Assembly: GCF_004803695.1 (NCBI RefSeq)
Contig: NZ_CP039393.1
Location: forward strand, 2,418,001 to 2,482,000
Direction: 5' to 3'
From: Muribaculum gordoncarteri
GTDB taxonomy: Bacteria > Bacteroidota > Bacteroidia > Bacteroidales > Muribaculaceae
Length of the DNA: 64,000 nt
Part shown: positions 1 through 8,792 of the stretch, piece by piece
How positions within the stretch are numbered: position 1 is the first letter of the stretch
Layout: each line of letters begins with the position of its first letter
Made by a program: the position numbers and the translations under genes
The notes under the pieces: generated by a model
What the model was told of the DNA's origin: nothing
Seen by the model: only the letters and a program-made list of their open reading frames with translations
Database searches by the model: none

Positions 1-568
1 CAACCGCAGTAACTCGCTCAATCTGCGCCCGTCGATAGCTATTGCATTCCGTCCCGAGGCTTGGGAATTTGAGCTCCGCCCCTACTACGGCTTGCAGAAC
101 ACCCGCAACACCCTGCAATCGGCCGTCAACCGCAATGTACAGGACTACGGAGGAAGCTTCTACGCAGTATGGTACGCTCCGTTCGGACTCGTAATCAACA
201 GCGACTTGACCTTCTCGACAACCAGCGGTTACTCGGCAGGTTACGACCAGAAGCAGTGGATGTGGAACGCATCGATCTCCTATCTGTTCCTCAAGGGACG
301 CGAAGCCACTGTAATGTTGCGCGGATATGACCTCCTGCAACAACGCAAAAACATATCGCGCAGCGTCACCGCCAACTACATCGACGACTCAAGCTACAAC
401 TCGCTCACCCGTTACTTCATGCTCTCGTTCTCCTACCGTTTCAACACATTCGGCAAGGGTAGCAAAAACTCCAACCGAGGAGAGTTCGGAGGTCCCGGCG
501 GATTCGGCGGACCCGGCCATGGCGGAGGTCGTCCCGGTGGAGGCGGAGGTCGTCCCCCTCGTCGATAA
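1..568 (+). CDS. Outer membrane beta-barrel protein, C-terminal part
   Basis: The reading frame is open to the left edge and ends at TAA 566-568, so only the last roughly 188 residues are present. Alternating aromatic and polar residues ending in LSFSYRF look like the closing strands of a barrel of the OMP_b-brl_3/TonB-dependent-receptor-like families that Bacteroidota use for export or uptake. After the last strand comes an unusual tail of about 40 residues, almost only Gly, Pro, Arg and Phe (GGPGGFGGPG, then GGGRPGGGGGRPPRR), which would lie on the periplasmic side. A strong hairpin terminator follows 20 bases later. The ligand cannot be judged from this fragment. Confidence 0.7.
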   Translation, partial: NRSNSLNLRPSIAIAFRPEAWEFELRPYYGLQNTRNTLQSAVNRNVQDYGGSFYAVWYAPFGLVINSDLTFSTTSGYSAGYDQKQWMWNASISYLFLKGREATVMLRGYDLLQQRKNISRSVTANYIDDSSYNSLTRYFMLSFSYRFNTFGKGSKNSNRGEFGGPGGFGGPGHGGGRPGGGGGRPPRR

Positions 569-588
569 CTCATAGTCATCACCATAAC

Positions 589-627
589 CGATGGCGGCAG
601 TAGACCCTACTGTCGCCATCGCTTTTT
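589..627 (+). terminator. Rho-independent terminator after the outer membrane protein
   Basis: A 15-bp stem (589-603 with 607-621, one G-T wobble) closes on a three-base loop and is followed by a T-run at 623-627. Confidence 0.85.
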
Positions 628-712
628 AAGAGCCGGCTCCATTATTTGTTAATGCTTGACCGCACCGGCGTGAACAAATATTGGGGAGTGGGGTCTTATT
701 CTTTATCTCAGG

Positions 713-745
713 TTGAGTGATTACCACTTTTTTTTTGTAAATTTG
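713..745 (+). promoter_or_regulatory. Bacteroidota-type promoter for pheT
   Basis: The -7 box TAAATTTG lies at 738-745 and a TTG -33 element at 713-715, spaced 22 bases. Transcription would begin near 752, about 50 bases before the pheT start. Confidence 0.6.
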
Positions 746-801
746 CGCGAATTTATGTGTGGAGCATCCATTCATCACCTCCACAATCAAGACATTATAA
801 A

Positions 802-3264
802 ATGAACATATCATATAACTGGCTTAAACAGTACATCGACTTCTCGCTCACGCCCGAGAAACTCGCCGATGCACTCACATCAATCGGCCTTGAAACGGGA
901 GGCGTAGAGGAGGTCGAATCGATTCGCGGAGGATTGCGCGGAATCGTAATAGGCAAAGTCCTCACATGCGAAGAACACCCCAACAGCGACCACCTTCACA
1001 TAACTACGGTCGACCTCGGCACGGGAGAACCCACACAGATTGTGTGCGGCGCACCCAATGTTGCGGCCGGACAGACTGTGGTCGTAGCCACTGTAGGCAC
1101 AACGCTCTACGACGGCGACAAGGAGTTTGTAATCAAGAAATCCAAGATTCGCGGCGTCGAGTCAATGGGCATGATATGCGCCGAGGACGAAATCGGCATC
1201 GGCACAAGCCATGACGGCATCATAGTCCTCGACCAAGAGATTAAGCCCGGCACTCCGGCTGCCGAATACTATAACCTCAAGAGCGACTACGTTCTTGAAG
1301 TGGATCTCACCCCCAACCGCATCGATGCCGCATCGCACTACGGCGTGGCACGTGACTTGAGCGCATGGCTAGCCTGTCACGACAACGCCTCACAGCTTCA
1401 CCGCCCTTCGGTCGATTCATTCAAGGCCGACCGCAACGACGGAGCCATAGCCGTGGAGGTGGCCGACGCCCAGGCTTGTCCGCGATACTCGGGACTCACC
1501 ATACGCAACATCAAGGTGGCTGAAAGCCCCGAATGGCTCAAGACACTCCTCTCGGCCATCGGACAGCGCCCCATCAACAATGTTGTCGACATAACCAACT
1601 TCATCCTGCACGGAATGGGCCAGCCCCTGCACTGCTTCGACCTCGCCAAGGTAAAGGGCGACAAGGTGGTAGTGCGTCACTGCCCCGAAGGCACCCCCTT
1701 CACCACCCTCGACGGCGTTGAGCGCAAACTCGATGCACGCGACCTGATGATATGCAACGCCGAGGAGCCAATGTGCATCGCCGGTGTATTCGGAGGTCTT
1801 GATTCTGGCGTAACTGAAGAAACCACTTCGGTGTTCCTCGAAAGCGCCTACTTCAACCCCACCTCGGTGCGCAAGACTGCACGCCGTCACGGACTGAACA
1901 CCGACGCTTCATTCCGCTATGAGCGCGGCACCGACCCCAACGCCACCGTTTACTGCATCAAGCTTGCAGCACTGATGATCAAGGAGCTTGCAGGCGGTGA
2001 GATATGCGGCGACATCATCGACCTCTATCCCGAGGTGATCAAGCCCTTCCCCGTCAAGCTCGACTACGGTTACTTCAACGCCCTCGTAGGAAAAAACATC
2101 CCCGCCGAAACAATCGATTCCATAGCCGCTTCGCTTGAAATGGAGATTACCAGCCACGAGGACAATGCCGTAAACCTTCTCGTGCCCACCTATCGCGTCG
2201 ATGTGCAGCGTCCCTGCGATGTAGTGGAGGATGTGCTTCGCATCTACGGCTACAACAACGTGGAGTTCTCCAGCGAGCTTCACTCGTCGCTGTCGTTCAA
2301 GACCATGACCGATTCATCCAACGACCTCCGCGAGCTTATCAGCAACCAGCTGTCGGCAACCGGATTCAACGAAATACTCAACAACTCGCTCACAGCCGAA
2401 AGCTACTACGAAGGCTTGACCGACGAACACAGCGCACCCGTAAAGCTTCTCAACCCGCTGAGCAACGACCTCAACGTGATGAGAATGTCGCTCCTCTTCG
2501 GCGGTCTTGAAGTGATCGAGCACAATGTCAACCGTCGCGACGGCGACCTCATGCTCTATGAGTTCGGCAAGGTTTACCAGTGCGACACCACCGTCGAGTC
2601 GACAGCCGAGAATCCCATAGCTCCCTACAAGGAGTGGGAACGACTCGGATTGTGGCTCACCGGCAACATACGCACCGGCAACTGGGCCCGTCCCGAAGAG
2701 AAAGCCACAATCTACGACCTTAAGGCCGTTGTAGCCAACATATTGGCGCGCCTCGGCATCTCGGAGCGTGAAATCGAACTCAAGAAGACCGACGACAAGC
2801 TCTACAGCGCGGCTCTCGCCATAACCACCCGTTCAGGCAAGAACCTCGGCGTGATGGGCATCGTGAGCAAGTCGATGCTTAAGCGTTGCGGCGTAAAGCA
2901 GGAAGTGTTCTTCGCCGAACTCGACTGGAATGCAATCGTCAAGCTCTCGATTAAGAAGAAGGTGACATTCTCGCCCCTGCCCAAGACCCAGGCTGTAAAA
3001 CGCGACCTCGCGCTTCTGCTCGACAAGGCCGTGACCATGGCTCAGGTCGAGAAGGTGGTGCGTGACAGCGAAAAGCGCCTGCTTCGCGAAGTAACCCTGT
3101 TTGATGTCTACGAAGGCAAGAACCTTGAAGAGGGCAAAAAGAGCTACGCGATAACAATGATGTTCCAGGATGATGAAAAGACCCTGCAGGACAAGCAGAT
3201 TGAAGCCATGATGACTAAAATCATCAACAACCTGCAGAAACAGCTCGGAGCGTCACTTCGATAA
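802..3264 (+). CDS. pheT: Phenylalanine--tRNA ligase beta subunit
   Basis: Beta chain (820 residues) of the alpha2beta2 phenylalanyl-tRNA synthetase, a cytoplasmic enzyme that charges tRNA-Phe. The start MNISYNWLKQYI at 802 is the family's usual one; an in-frame ATG at 757 would add 15 unrelated residues. Domain order fits: N-terminal EMAP-like tRNA-binding fold (about 40-150), B3/B4 editing domain (about 215-375), B5 domain, catalytic-like core, and C-terminal ferredoxin-fold anticodon-binding domain (last ~95 residues). pheS is not adjacent, so the two subunits are encoded apart. It has its own promoter, and yebC follows 46 bases downstream. Confidence 0.97.
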   Translation: MNISYNWLKQYIDFSLTPEKLADALTSIGLETGGVEEVESIRGGLRGIVIGKVLTCEEHPNSDHLHITTVDLGTGEPTQIVCGAPNVAAGQTVVVATVGTTLYDGDKEFVIKKSKIRGVESMGMICAEDEIGIGTSHDGIIVLDQEIKPGTPAAEYYNLKSDYVLEVDLTPNRIDAASHYGVARDLSAWLACHDNASQLHRPSVDSFKADRNDGAIAVEVADAQACPRYSGLTIRNIKVAESPEWLKTLLSAIGQRPINNVVDITNFILHGMGQPLHCFDLAKVKGDKVVVRHCPEGTPFTTLDGVERKLDARDLMICNAEEPMCIAGVFGGLDSGVTEETTSVFLESAYFNPTSVRKTARRHGLNTDASFRYERGTDPNATVYCIKLAALMIKELAGGEICGDIIDLYPEVIKPFPVKLDYGYFNALVGKNIPAETIDSIAASLEMEITSHEDNAVNLLVPTYRVDVQRPCDVVEDVLRIYGYNNVEFSSELHSSLSFKTMTDSSNDLRELISNQLSATGFNEILNNSLTAESYYEGLTDEHSAPVKLLNPLSNDLNVMRMSLLFGGLEVIEHNVNRRDGDLMLYEFGKVYQCDTTVESTAENPIAPYKEWERLGLWLTGNIRTGNWARPEEKATIYDLKAVVANILARLGISEREIELKKTDDKLYSAALAITTRSGKNLGVMGIVSKSMLKRCGVKQEVFFAELDWNAIVKLSIKKKVTFSPLPKTQAVKRDLALLLDKAVTMAQVEKVVRDSEKRLLREVTLFDVYEGKNLEEGKKSYAITMMFQDDEKTLQDKQIEAMMTKIINNLQKQLGASLR

Positions 3265-3310
3265 ACCGATAAATAAATCAACAATAAAAACTCAAAAATA
3301 ATAAACCGAT

Positions 3311-4036
3311 ATGGGAAGAGCGTTTGAATACCGCAAAGCAAGAAAACTGAAACGCTGGGGCAACATGTCCCGCACATTCACCCGCATAGGCAAGGAAATA
3401 ACAATTGCAGCCAAGGCCGGAGGACCCGACCCCGACACCAACCCGCGTCTGCGCGTGTTGATGCAGAACGCAAAGGCCGCCAACATGCCCAAGGACACCG
3501 TTGAACGCGCCATCAAGAAGGCAACCGACAAGGATGCGGGCGACTACAAGGAAATCGTATACGAAGGATACGGCCCCTATGGAATCGCAATCGTAGTGGA
3601 AGCCGCAACCGACAACAACACCCGCACCGTGGCCAACGTGCGCTCCTATTTCAACAAGCACAGCGGCACACTCGGAACACAGGGTTCGCTCTCATTCCTC
3701 TTCGAGCACAAGAGCGTCTTCAAGATCAAACCCAAGGACGGTGTTTCGATCGAGGATCTCGAACTTGAACTCATCGACTACGGTGTCGACGAAGTTGAGC
3801 CCGATGAAGAGGAAATCGTACTCTACGGCGCATTTGAGGAGTTTGCCAACATCCAGAAGTATCTTGAGGAGAGCGGCTACGAAATCATCAGCGCCGAGTT
3901 TGAGCGCATCCCCAACGACCTCAAGGAGGTGACTCCCGAGCAGCGCGTGCAGCTCGACAAGCTTCTTGAGAAGTTTGAGGAGGACGAGGATGTCCAGAAT
4001 GTATTCCACAACATGAAAGAGGACGACTCCGAGTAA
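3311..4036 (+). CDS. yebC: YebC/PmpR (TACO1) family protein
   Basis: 241 residues, the family's usual length. The N-terminus MGRAFEYRKARKLKRWGNMS and the motifs AGGPDPDTNPRLR and NMPKDTVERAIKKA are diagnostic. Some members bind DNA as transcriptional regulators; others, including mitochondrial TACO1 and several bacterial YebC proteins, act in translation of proline-rich stretches. The sequence alone does not decide between these roles. The C-terminus is strongly acidic. The gene follows pheT in the same direction, and an inverted repeat lies just after its stop. Confidence 0.93.
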   Translation: MGRAFEYRKARKLKRWGNMSRTFTRIGKEITIAAKAGGPDPDTNPRLRVLMQNAKAANMPKDTVERAIKKATDKDAGDYKEIVYEGYGPYGIAIVVEAATDNNTRTVANVRSYFNKHSGTLGTQGSLSFLFEHKSVFKIKPKDGVSIEDLELELIDYGVDEVEPDEEEIVLYGAFEEFANIQKYLEESGYEIISAEFERIPNDLKEVTPEQRVQLDKLLEKFEEDEDVQNVFHNMKEDDSE

Positions 4037-4064
4037 CAACTCATCAACCAACCCATAGACTATT

Positions 4065-4092
4065 GAGGGCGACCGGATATCCTGTCGCCCTC
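4065..4092 (+). terminator. Hairpin after yebC, possible terminator without a T-run
   Basis: GAGGGCGAC (4065-4073) is perfectly complementary to GTCGCCCTC (4084-4092), and the loop contains a further GGA/TCC pairing. No T-run follows, so it may be an attenuating or RNA-stabilising hairpin. It supports starting the next gene at 4123 rather than upstream at 4063. Confidence 0.5.
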
Positions 4093-4122
4093 AGTCATTA
4101 CACAACAATAACAATTCAATCA

Positions 4123-5310
4123 ATGGCCCCCGACATCTGGATTGCCGACACATTCGGCATCGATTCCGACTCCATAAACACAATCACCCACAAGCTTATC
4201 GTTCTGGCAATAGTGCTGCTGGTAGCCTTCGGCGTCGACCTCTTCTGCCGAAAGGTCGTAATACGCGTAATCCACCGCGTCACCTCGGCCACCGCAACCA
4301 GGTGGGACGACTACCTGCTCAGCGACAAGATACTGCGCAACGCTTGCAGCCTCATCCCGCCTATAATCATCTACTTCTTCATTCCCATAGTGCTTGAAGG
4401 GTGCGTGACCGCACTATCCTATGTCCTGAAACTGCTCCAAATCTACATCATAGTCCTGATCATCAGGTTGCTGTGCTCATTCCTTGAAGGACTTTACCGG
4501 GCCGGTTCCGAGGAGGAAGGGCTGCGTCATCATCCGCTGCGCGGCCTCTATCAGATGTTTAAGCTCATCGCTATCGGAATAGGCGTCATCATCGGGATAA
4601 GCACACTGCTCGACAAGAATCCCATAACGATTCTCACCGGACTCGGAGCATCGGCGGCCATACTGATGCTGGTGTTCAAGGACACCATACTCGGACTTGT
4701 GGCCGGCGTGCAGCTTTCGGCCAACAGCATGCTCCACGACGGCGACTGGATCACAATACCGTCACGCAATGTCAACGGCATTGTCAAGGAGGTGACGCTG
4801 ACAACCGTAAAGGTGCAGAACTACGACAACACCATCGTCACCGTGCCGCCCTACGCGCTTGTGAGCGAGTCGTTCCAGAACTGGCGCGGCATGCAACAAA
4901 GCGGTGGCCGACGCGTAATGCGCTCGCTCAACATCGACATGAACACGATACGATTCTGCACGCCCGAGGAGATGGAGCGTTACGAAGAGCTCGGATGGCT
5001 TGAGGGATTCACCCGCACGGGACATGCCGAGGTCAACCTTCACGTGTTCCGCAACTATGTGGAGCGTTATCTTGCGTCACATCCCGATGTCAACACCGCA
5101 ATGATGATCATGATACGCCAGTTGCAACCCACGGCCAACGGACTCCCCGTGGAACTATACTTCTTCACCGACGGAACCGAATGGAAAGCCTATGAGTACA
5201 CCCAGGCTGCCATATTCGACCACGTTATAGCAATGATCAACGAGTTCGGACTCAAAATATTCCAAAGCCCCACAGGCGACGACATAACCCGTTCAATTTA
5301 CCGACAATGA
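4123..5310 (+). CDS. MscS-family mechanosensitive channel, YbdG-like
   Basis: An inner-membrane small-conductance mechanosensitive channel of 395 residues that releases solutes under hypo-osmotic shock. Several hydrophobic helices occupy roughly residues 20-180. The pore-helix region (LTGLGASAAILMLVFKDTILG) is followed by the MscS beta domain (DGDWITIPSRNVNGIVKEV, VQNYDNTIVTVPPYALVSES). The insertion around MNTIRFCTPEEMERYEELGW and the total length fit the YbdG/MscM-type subgroup rather than short MscS. ATG 4123 was chosen because the upstream TTG at 4063 would run through the hairpin. Its stop overlaps the next start (ATGA at 5307-5310), indicating translational coupling. Confidence 0.9.
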   Translation: MAPDIWIADTFGIDSDSINTITHKLIVLAIVLLVAFGVDLFCRKVVIRVIHRVTSATATRWDDYLLSDKILRNACSLIPPIIIYFFIPIVLEGCVTALSYVLKLLQIYIIVLIIRLLCSFLEGLYRAGSEEEGLRHHPLRGLYQMFKLIAIGIGVIIGISTLLDKNPITILTGLGASAAILMLVFKDTILGLVAGVQLSANSMLHDGDWITIPSRNVNGIVKEVTLTTVKVQNYDNTIVTVPPYALVSESFQNWRGMQQSGGRRVMRSLNIDMNTIRFCTPEEMERYEELGWLEGFTRTGHAEVNLHVFRNYVERYLASHPDVNTAMMIMIRQLQPTANGLPVELYFFTDGTEWKAYEYTQAAIFDHVIAMINEFGLKIFQSPTGDDITRSIYRQ

Positions 5311-6089
5311 CCGACAACGACCTGAAGGACCTCCTCGACCGGGAGGCCATGCGCATAAACAATATCGACTTCATCGACCGCGACCCCGTGCAGTTTCCGC
5401 GACGATTCAGCAAGCTGCAGGACATAGAGATCGCATCGCTGCTCAGCGCCACAATAGCGTGGGGCAACCGCAAAATGATATGCCGCGACTGCGACCGCAT
5501 GCTCGCGCTGATGGACAACGACCCCTATAACTATGTGATGGATGAAGGATATGAGGAGCTGCCCGACATGAACATCCACCGCACATTTTTCGCCAAGAAT
5601 ATGCGTCACTTCCTCAGGGGACTGCACGCCGTCTACAGCCGTCACGCGTCACTTGCCGACTTTGCAAAAGCCGAGGCCATAGCCGACGACGAACTGCCGT
5701 CGTGGAAACTTGTCGCCTCGCTAAACCGAGAGCTTGCCACCGCCAACAACGGCGAGGCCGATTGCCGCTGCCTGCCCGGCAACCTCACGACAACGGCACT
5801 GAAGCGCGTCAACATGGCCCTGCGATGGCTCGTGCGCGACGACGGAATCGTCGACATGGGCGTGTGGGATGTCATCACCCCCTCGCAGCTCTACATTCCG
5901 CTCGATGTACACGTAGGCAACACCGCCCGCGAGCTGGGACTGCTCAACCGGAGATCCGACGACAAGAAGGCCGTGCTCGAGCTCACCTCGCGGCTGCGTG
6001 ACTTCCGTCCCGAAGACCCGGTGTGGTACGATTACGCACTCTTCGGGCTCGGTGTCGACAATATGCTCCCCGAAGTTACGTTAACCTAA
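5307..6089 (+). CDS. TIGR02757 (DUF2400) family protein of unknown function
   Basis: 260 residues matching the TIGR02757 family found across Bacteroidota. Typical stretches are DFIDRDPVQFPRRFSKLQDIEIASLLSA near the N-terminus and LYIPLDVHVGNTARELGLL toward the end. No signal peptide or membrane helix is seen, so it is a cytoplasmic protein. Its biochemical role is not known to me. It overlaps the MscS gene by four bases and is probably translated with it. Confidence 0.85.
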   Translation: MTDNDLKDLLDREAMRINNIDFIDRDPVQFPRRFSKLQDIEIASLLSATIAWGNRKMICRDCDRMLALMDNDPYNYVMDEGYEELPDMNIHRTFFAKNMRHFLRGLHAVYSRHASLADFAKAEAIADDELPSWKLVASLNRELATANNGEADCRCLPGNLTTTALKRVNMALRWLVRDDGIVDMGVWDVITPSQLYIPLDVHVGNTARELGLLNRRSDDKKAVLELTSRLRDFRPEDPVWYDYALFGLGVDNMLPEVTLT

Positions 6090-6171
6090 ATTAACGCAAT
6101 AATCCCGAGGTTGAAAATCTTACTTTGTATCTTTACGTGTTATAATGGTTAGACATAAATATTGCATCACA

Positions 6172-6552
6172 ATGAAAAAAATACTTATCACAATCATCGC
6201 TGTCGCCATGAGCGCAATCGCTTACGCAGGCAATCCACAGATCAAGTTCAAGGAAACATCATTCGATTTCGGCAACATACGTGAAGCCGACGGCCCCGTG
6301 AGCCATGACTTCATAATCGAGAATGTAGGCACCGATCCTCTCATTATCATATCGGCATCGGCAAGCTGCGGATGCACCACCCCGGTAATCCCCAAGGAGC
6401 CCATCAAGCCCGGCGCAAGCGCCAAGATACGCGTGACATTCGACCCCGCGGGACGACCCGGCGACTTCGACAAGACCATCCGCGTAAAATCCAACACCAA
6501 GGAGAAGCGCAAAAACATCAAGATAACAGGTTGTGTAATCCCCAAGAAATAA
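6172..6552 (+). CDS. DUF1573 secreted protein, short paralogue
   Basis: 126 residues. The start MKKILITIIAVAMSAIAYA at 6172 is a clean signal peptide, cut near AYA-GN. The remainder is a single DUF1573 domain, an immunoglobulin-like (ASPM/SPD-2/Hydin-type) fold, with the family's Cys-Gly-Cys motif (SCGCTTPVIP) and FDPAGRPGDF. It is exported to the periplasm or surface; the function is unknown. A second DUF1573 gene follows after nine bases with the same motif order, which points to tandem duplication. Confidence 0.85.
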   Translation: MKKILITIIAVAMSAIAYAGNPQIKFKETSFDFGNIREADGPVSHDFIIENVGTDPLIIISASASCGCTTPVIPKEPIKPGASAKIRVTFDPAGRPGDFDKTIRVKSNTKEKRKNIKITGCVIPKK

Positions 6553-6561
6553 ACAACAACG

Positions 6562-7641
6562 ATGATCAACTGCAAGTCAATATTGTGCGCATCTATGATG
6601 GCGATTGCGGCTGTCGCACAGGCCGCCCCCGAAGCCACCTGGCTTACAAAGTCACACGATTTCGGAGCATTTGACGAGGACATGGGCAAAGTGTCGTGTG
6701 ACTTCAAGGTAGTCAACACCGGCGACGAGCCGCTCATGATTCTTGCTGCACGCGCCACCTGCGGATGCACCGTACCCGCCTATACCCGCGACCCCATAGC
6801 CCCCGGCGACACAGCCACAATCACCGTGACCTACGACCCGGCAGGCCGACCCGGAAAGTTCACCAAGAAAATCCATGTCGACACCAACACCGAGCCGAGC
6901 CGCATGACATTGGCCATAAAGGGAGTAGTGATAGGTGCCACCAACACCCTCCGCGCACGCTTCCCCATCGAAGTGGGCCCGCTTAAGCTCCGCAACACCA
7001 TGGTGCCGTTTGGCGAAATAGCCAAGGGACGCGTAAAGACAGCATTCCTCGACGCCTACAACCAGAGTCCCGACACGATTTATCCCTCGGTATCCAATCT
7101 GCCCGACTACATCAAGGTCGATGCAGCTCCTGCGGCAGTACCCCCGGGCGAGCAGATGACATTCACATTCTTCTACGACTCGTCACGTTCCGACGACTGG
7201 GGCCTCTGCACTGATGAAATCATAATCCTCTCCGACAACGAAACACCGGTGACAATGCCCGTGTCGCTGACCGCCATCCTGAACGAGGACTTCAGCAAGC
7301 TCACTCCCGAGCAGCGCGAAAAAGCCCCGCGCATCGCACTGTCGACCAATGCCGTCGACTTTGAGGAGATGTCACGCGACAAGATTCACACAGCCGAAGT
7401 GACTGTCGACAACTTCGGCAAGGAGCCGCTCATAATCCGCAAGGCCTACTCGGTCGATCCCGCCGTGACCGTCAAGGTCAACAAGGACAAAATCAAGAAC
7501 GGCGGCCAAGGAAAGATTGAAATCAAGGTCGACCCGTCAAAGTCGGCCGACGAGCTGCTCAACGCACGCGTCATCATAATAACCAACGACCCCGACCGTC
7601 CACAGTCGACCGTGCGCGTCGTGGGAGAATACATTGACTAA
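6562..7641 (+). CDS. DUF1573 secreted protein, long paralogue
   Basis: 359 residues with an N-terminal signal peptide (MINCKSILCASMMAIAAVAQA). The first domain (about 25-125) is DUF1573 with TCGCTVPAYTRDPI and YDPAGRPGKFTKK, closely similar to the preceding gene. The remainder reads as two more Ig-like repeats (around 130-235 and 250-359), the last again showing VDFEEM, NFGKEPLIIRKA and VDPSKSAD. It is probably periplasmic or outer-membrane associated, with no catalytic residues recognised. It forms an operon with the short paralogue; meaB follows 23 bases later. Confidence 0.83.
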   Translation: MINCKSILCASMMAIAAVAQAAPEATWLTKSHDFGAFDEDMGKVSCDFKVVNTGDEPLMILAARATCGCTVPAYTRDPIAPGDTATITVTYDPAGRPGKFTKKIHVDTNTEPSRMTLAIKGVVIGATNTLRARFPIEVGPLKLRNTMVPFGEIAKGRVKTAFLDAYNQSPDTIYPSVSNLPDYIKVDAAPAAVPPGEQMTFTFFYDSSRSDDWGLCTDEIIILSDNETPVTMPVSLTAILNEDFSKLTPEQREKAPRIALSTNAVDFEEMSRDKIHTAEVTVDNFGKEPLIIRKAYSVDPAVTVKVNKDKIKNGGQGKIEIKVDPSKSADELLNARVIIITNDPDRPQSTVRVVGEYID

Positions 7642-7664
7642 ACTTTTACCCAAAAACCTCACCC

Positions 7665-8762
7665 ATGAATCAACATCATCACATAGAAAACGACGACAAA
7701 TACAGCGGATTGACCGTAAACAGCGGTGTCACCCAACCGCCATCGGTCAATCCCTACCTGAAACCCCGACGCCGCAAGCCGCTTCCCACTTCGGGAGAGC
7801 TCGTCGAGGGAATACTTAAAGGCGATGTCACAATCCTGAGCCGCGCCGTCACGCTTGTCGAGAGCCTTTCGCACGAGCACCAGGCGATAGCCCAGGAGGT
7901 GATTGAGAAGTGCCTCCCCTACTCGGGAAATTCACGACGCATAGGCATAACCGGAGTCCCGGGTGCCGGAAAGTCGACATCGATCGATGTATTCGGACTG
8001 CACATACTGAAGGATGGCGGCAAACTCGCCGTCCTCGCCATAGACCCATCAAGCGAACGCACCAAAGGCTCGATTCTCGGCGACAAGACCCGCATGGAGC
8101 GTCTTGCCGTGCATCCGTCGGCATTCATCCGCCCCAGCCCGTCGGCCGGAAGCCTCGGCGGCGTGGCCCGCAAGACCCGCGAAACAATTGTGCTGTGTGA
8201 AGCCGCCGGCTACAACAACATATTTGTGGAAACCGTGGGCGTGGGACAAAGCGAAACCGCCGTGCACTCGATGGTCGATTTCTTCCTGCTCATCCAGCTT
8301 GCCGGAACAGGCGACGAACTGCAGGGCATCAAGCGAGGCATCATGGAGATGGCCGACGGAATAGTGATAAACAAGGCCGACGGCGACAATGTCGACCGCG
8401 CCCGTCTTGCTCAGGCCCAGTTCCGCAGCGCACTGCACCTCTTCCCGCCCACAATGTCGGGATGGATTCCCGAAGTGCTGTGCTACTCGGGTTACTACGA
8501 CCTCGGCATCGCCGAAGTGTGGGAGATGATCGACCGTTACTTCAAGTTTGTAAAGGACAACGGTTACTTCGAGCGCAAGCGTCAGGAACAGGCCCGCTAC
8601 TGGATGTATGAAACAATCAACGAGCAACTGCGCAACCACTTCTACAGCAATCCCGAAGTAGAACGGTTGCTGATCGAGAAGGAGAACCGCGTGCTCTCCA
8701 ATGTCCAAAGCTCGTTCACGGCGGCTCGCGATGTGCTCGACTACTATTTCACGCAAAAATAA
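7665..8762 (+). CDS. meaB: Methylmalonyl-CoA mutase-associated GTPase MeaB
   Basis: A cytoplasmic P-loop G3E GTPase of 365 residues that chaperones cobalamin loading and protects methylmalonyl-CoA mutase. The Walker A motif GVPGAGKS lies at 97-104, followed by AIDPSS and SILGDKTRM, the base-recognition motif NKADGDN, and the family's FVETVGVGQSE. The N-terminal ~45 residues are a polar extension. The mutase genes are not in this window. The enzyme serves the succinate-propionate pathway common in Bacteroidales (known biology, not shown here). Confidence 0.93.
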   Translation: MNQHHHIENDDKYSGLTVNSGVTQPPSVNPYLKPRRRKPLPTSGELVEGILKGDVTILSRAVTLVESLSHEHQAIAQEVIEKCLPYSGNSRRIGITGVPGAGKSTSIDVFGLHILKDGGKLAVLAIDPSSERTKGSILGDKTRMERLAVHPSAFIRPSPSAGSLGGVARKTRETIVLCEAAGYNNIFVETVGVGQSETAVHSMVDFFLLIQLAGTGDELQGIKRGIMEMADGIVINKADGDNVDRARLAQAQFRSALHLFPPTMSGWIPEVLCYSGYYDLGIAEVWEMIDRYFKFVKDNGYFERKRQEQARYWMYETINEQLRNHFYSNPEVERLLIEKENRVLSNVQSSFTAARDVLDYYFTQK

Positions 8763-8792
8763 ACCAATCACATCATCTAAAATCACATTACA

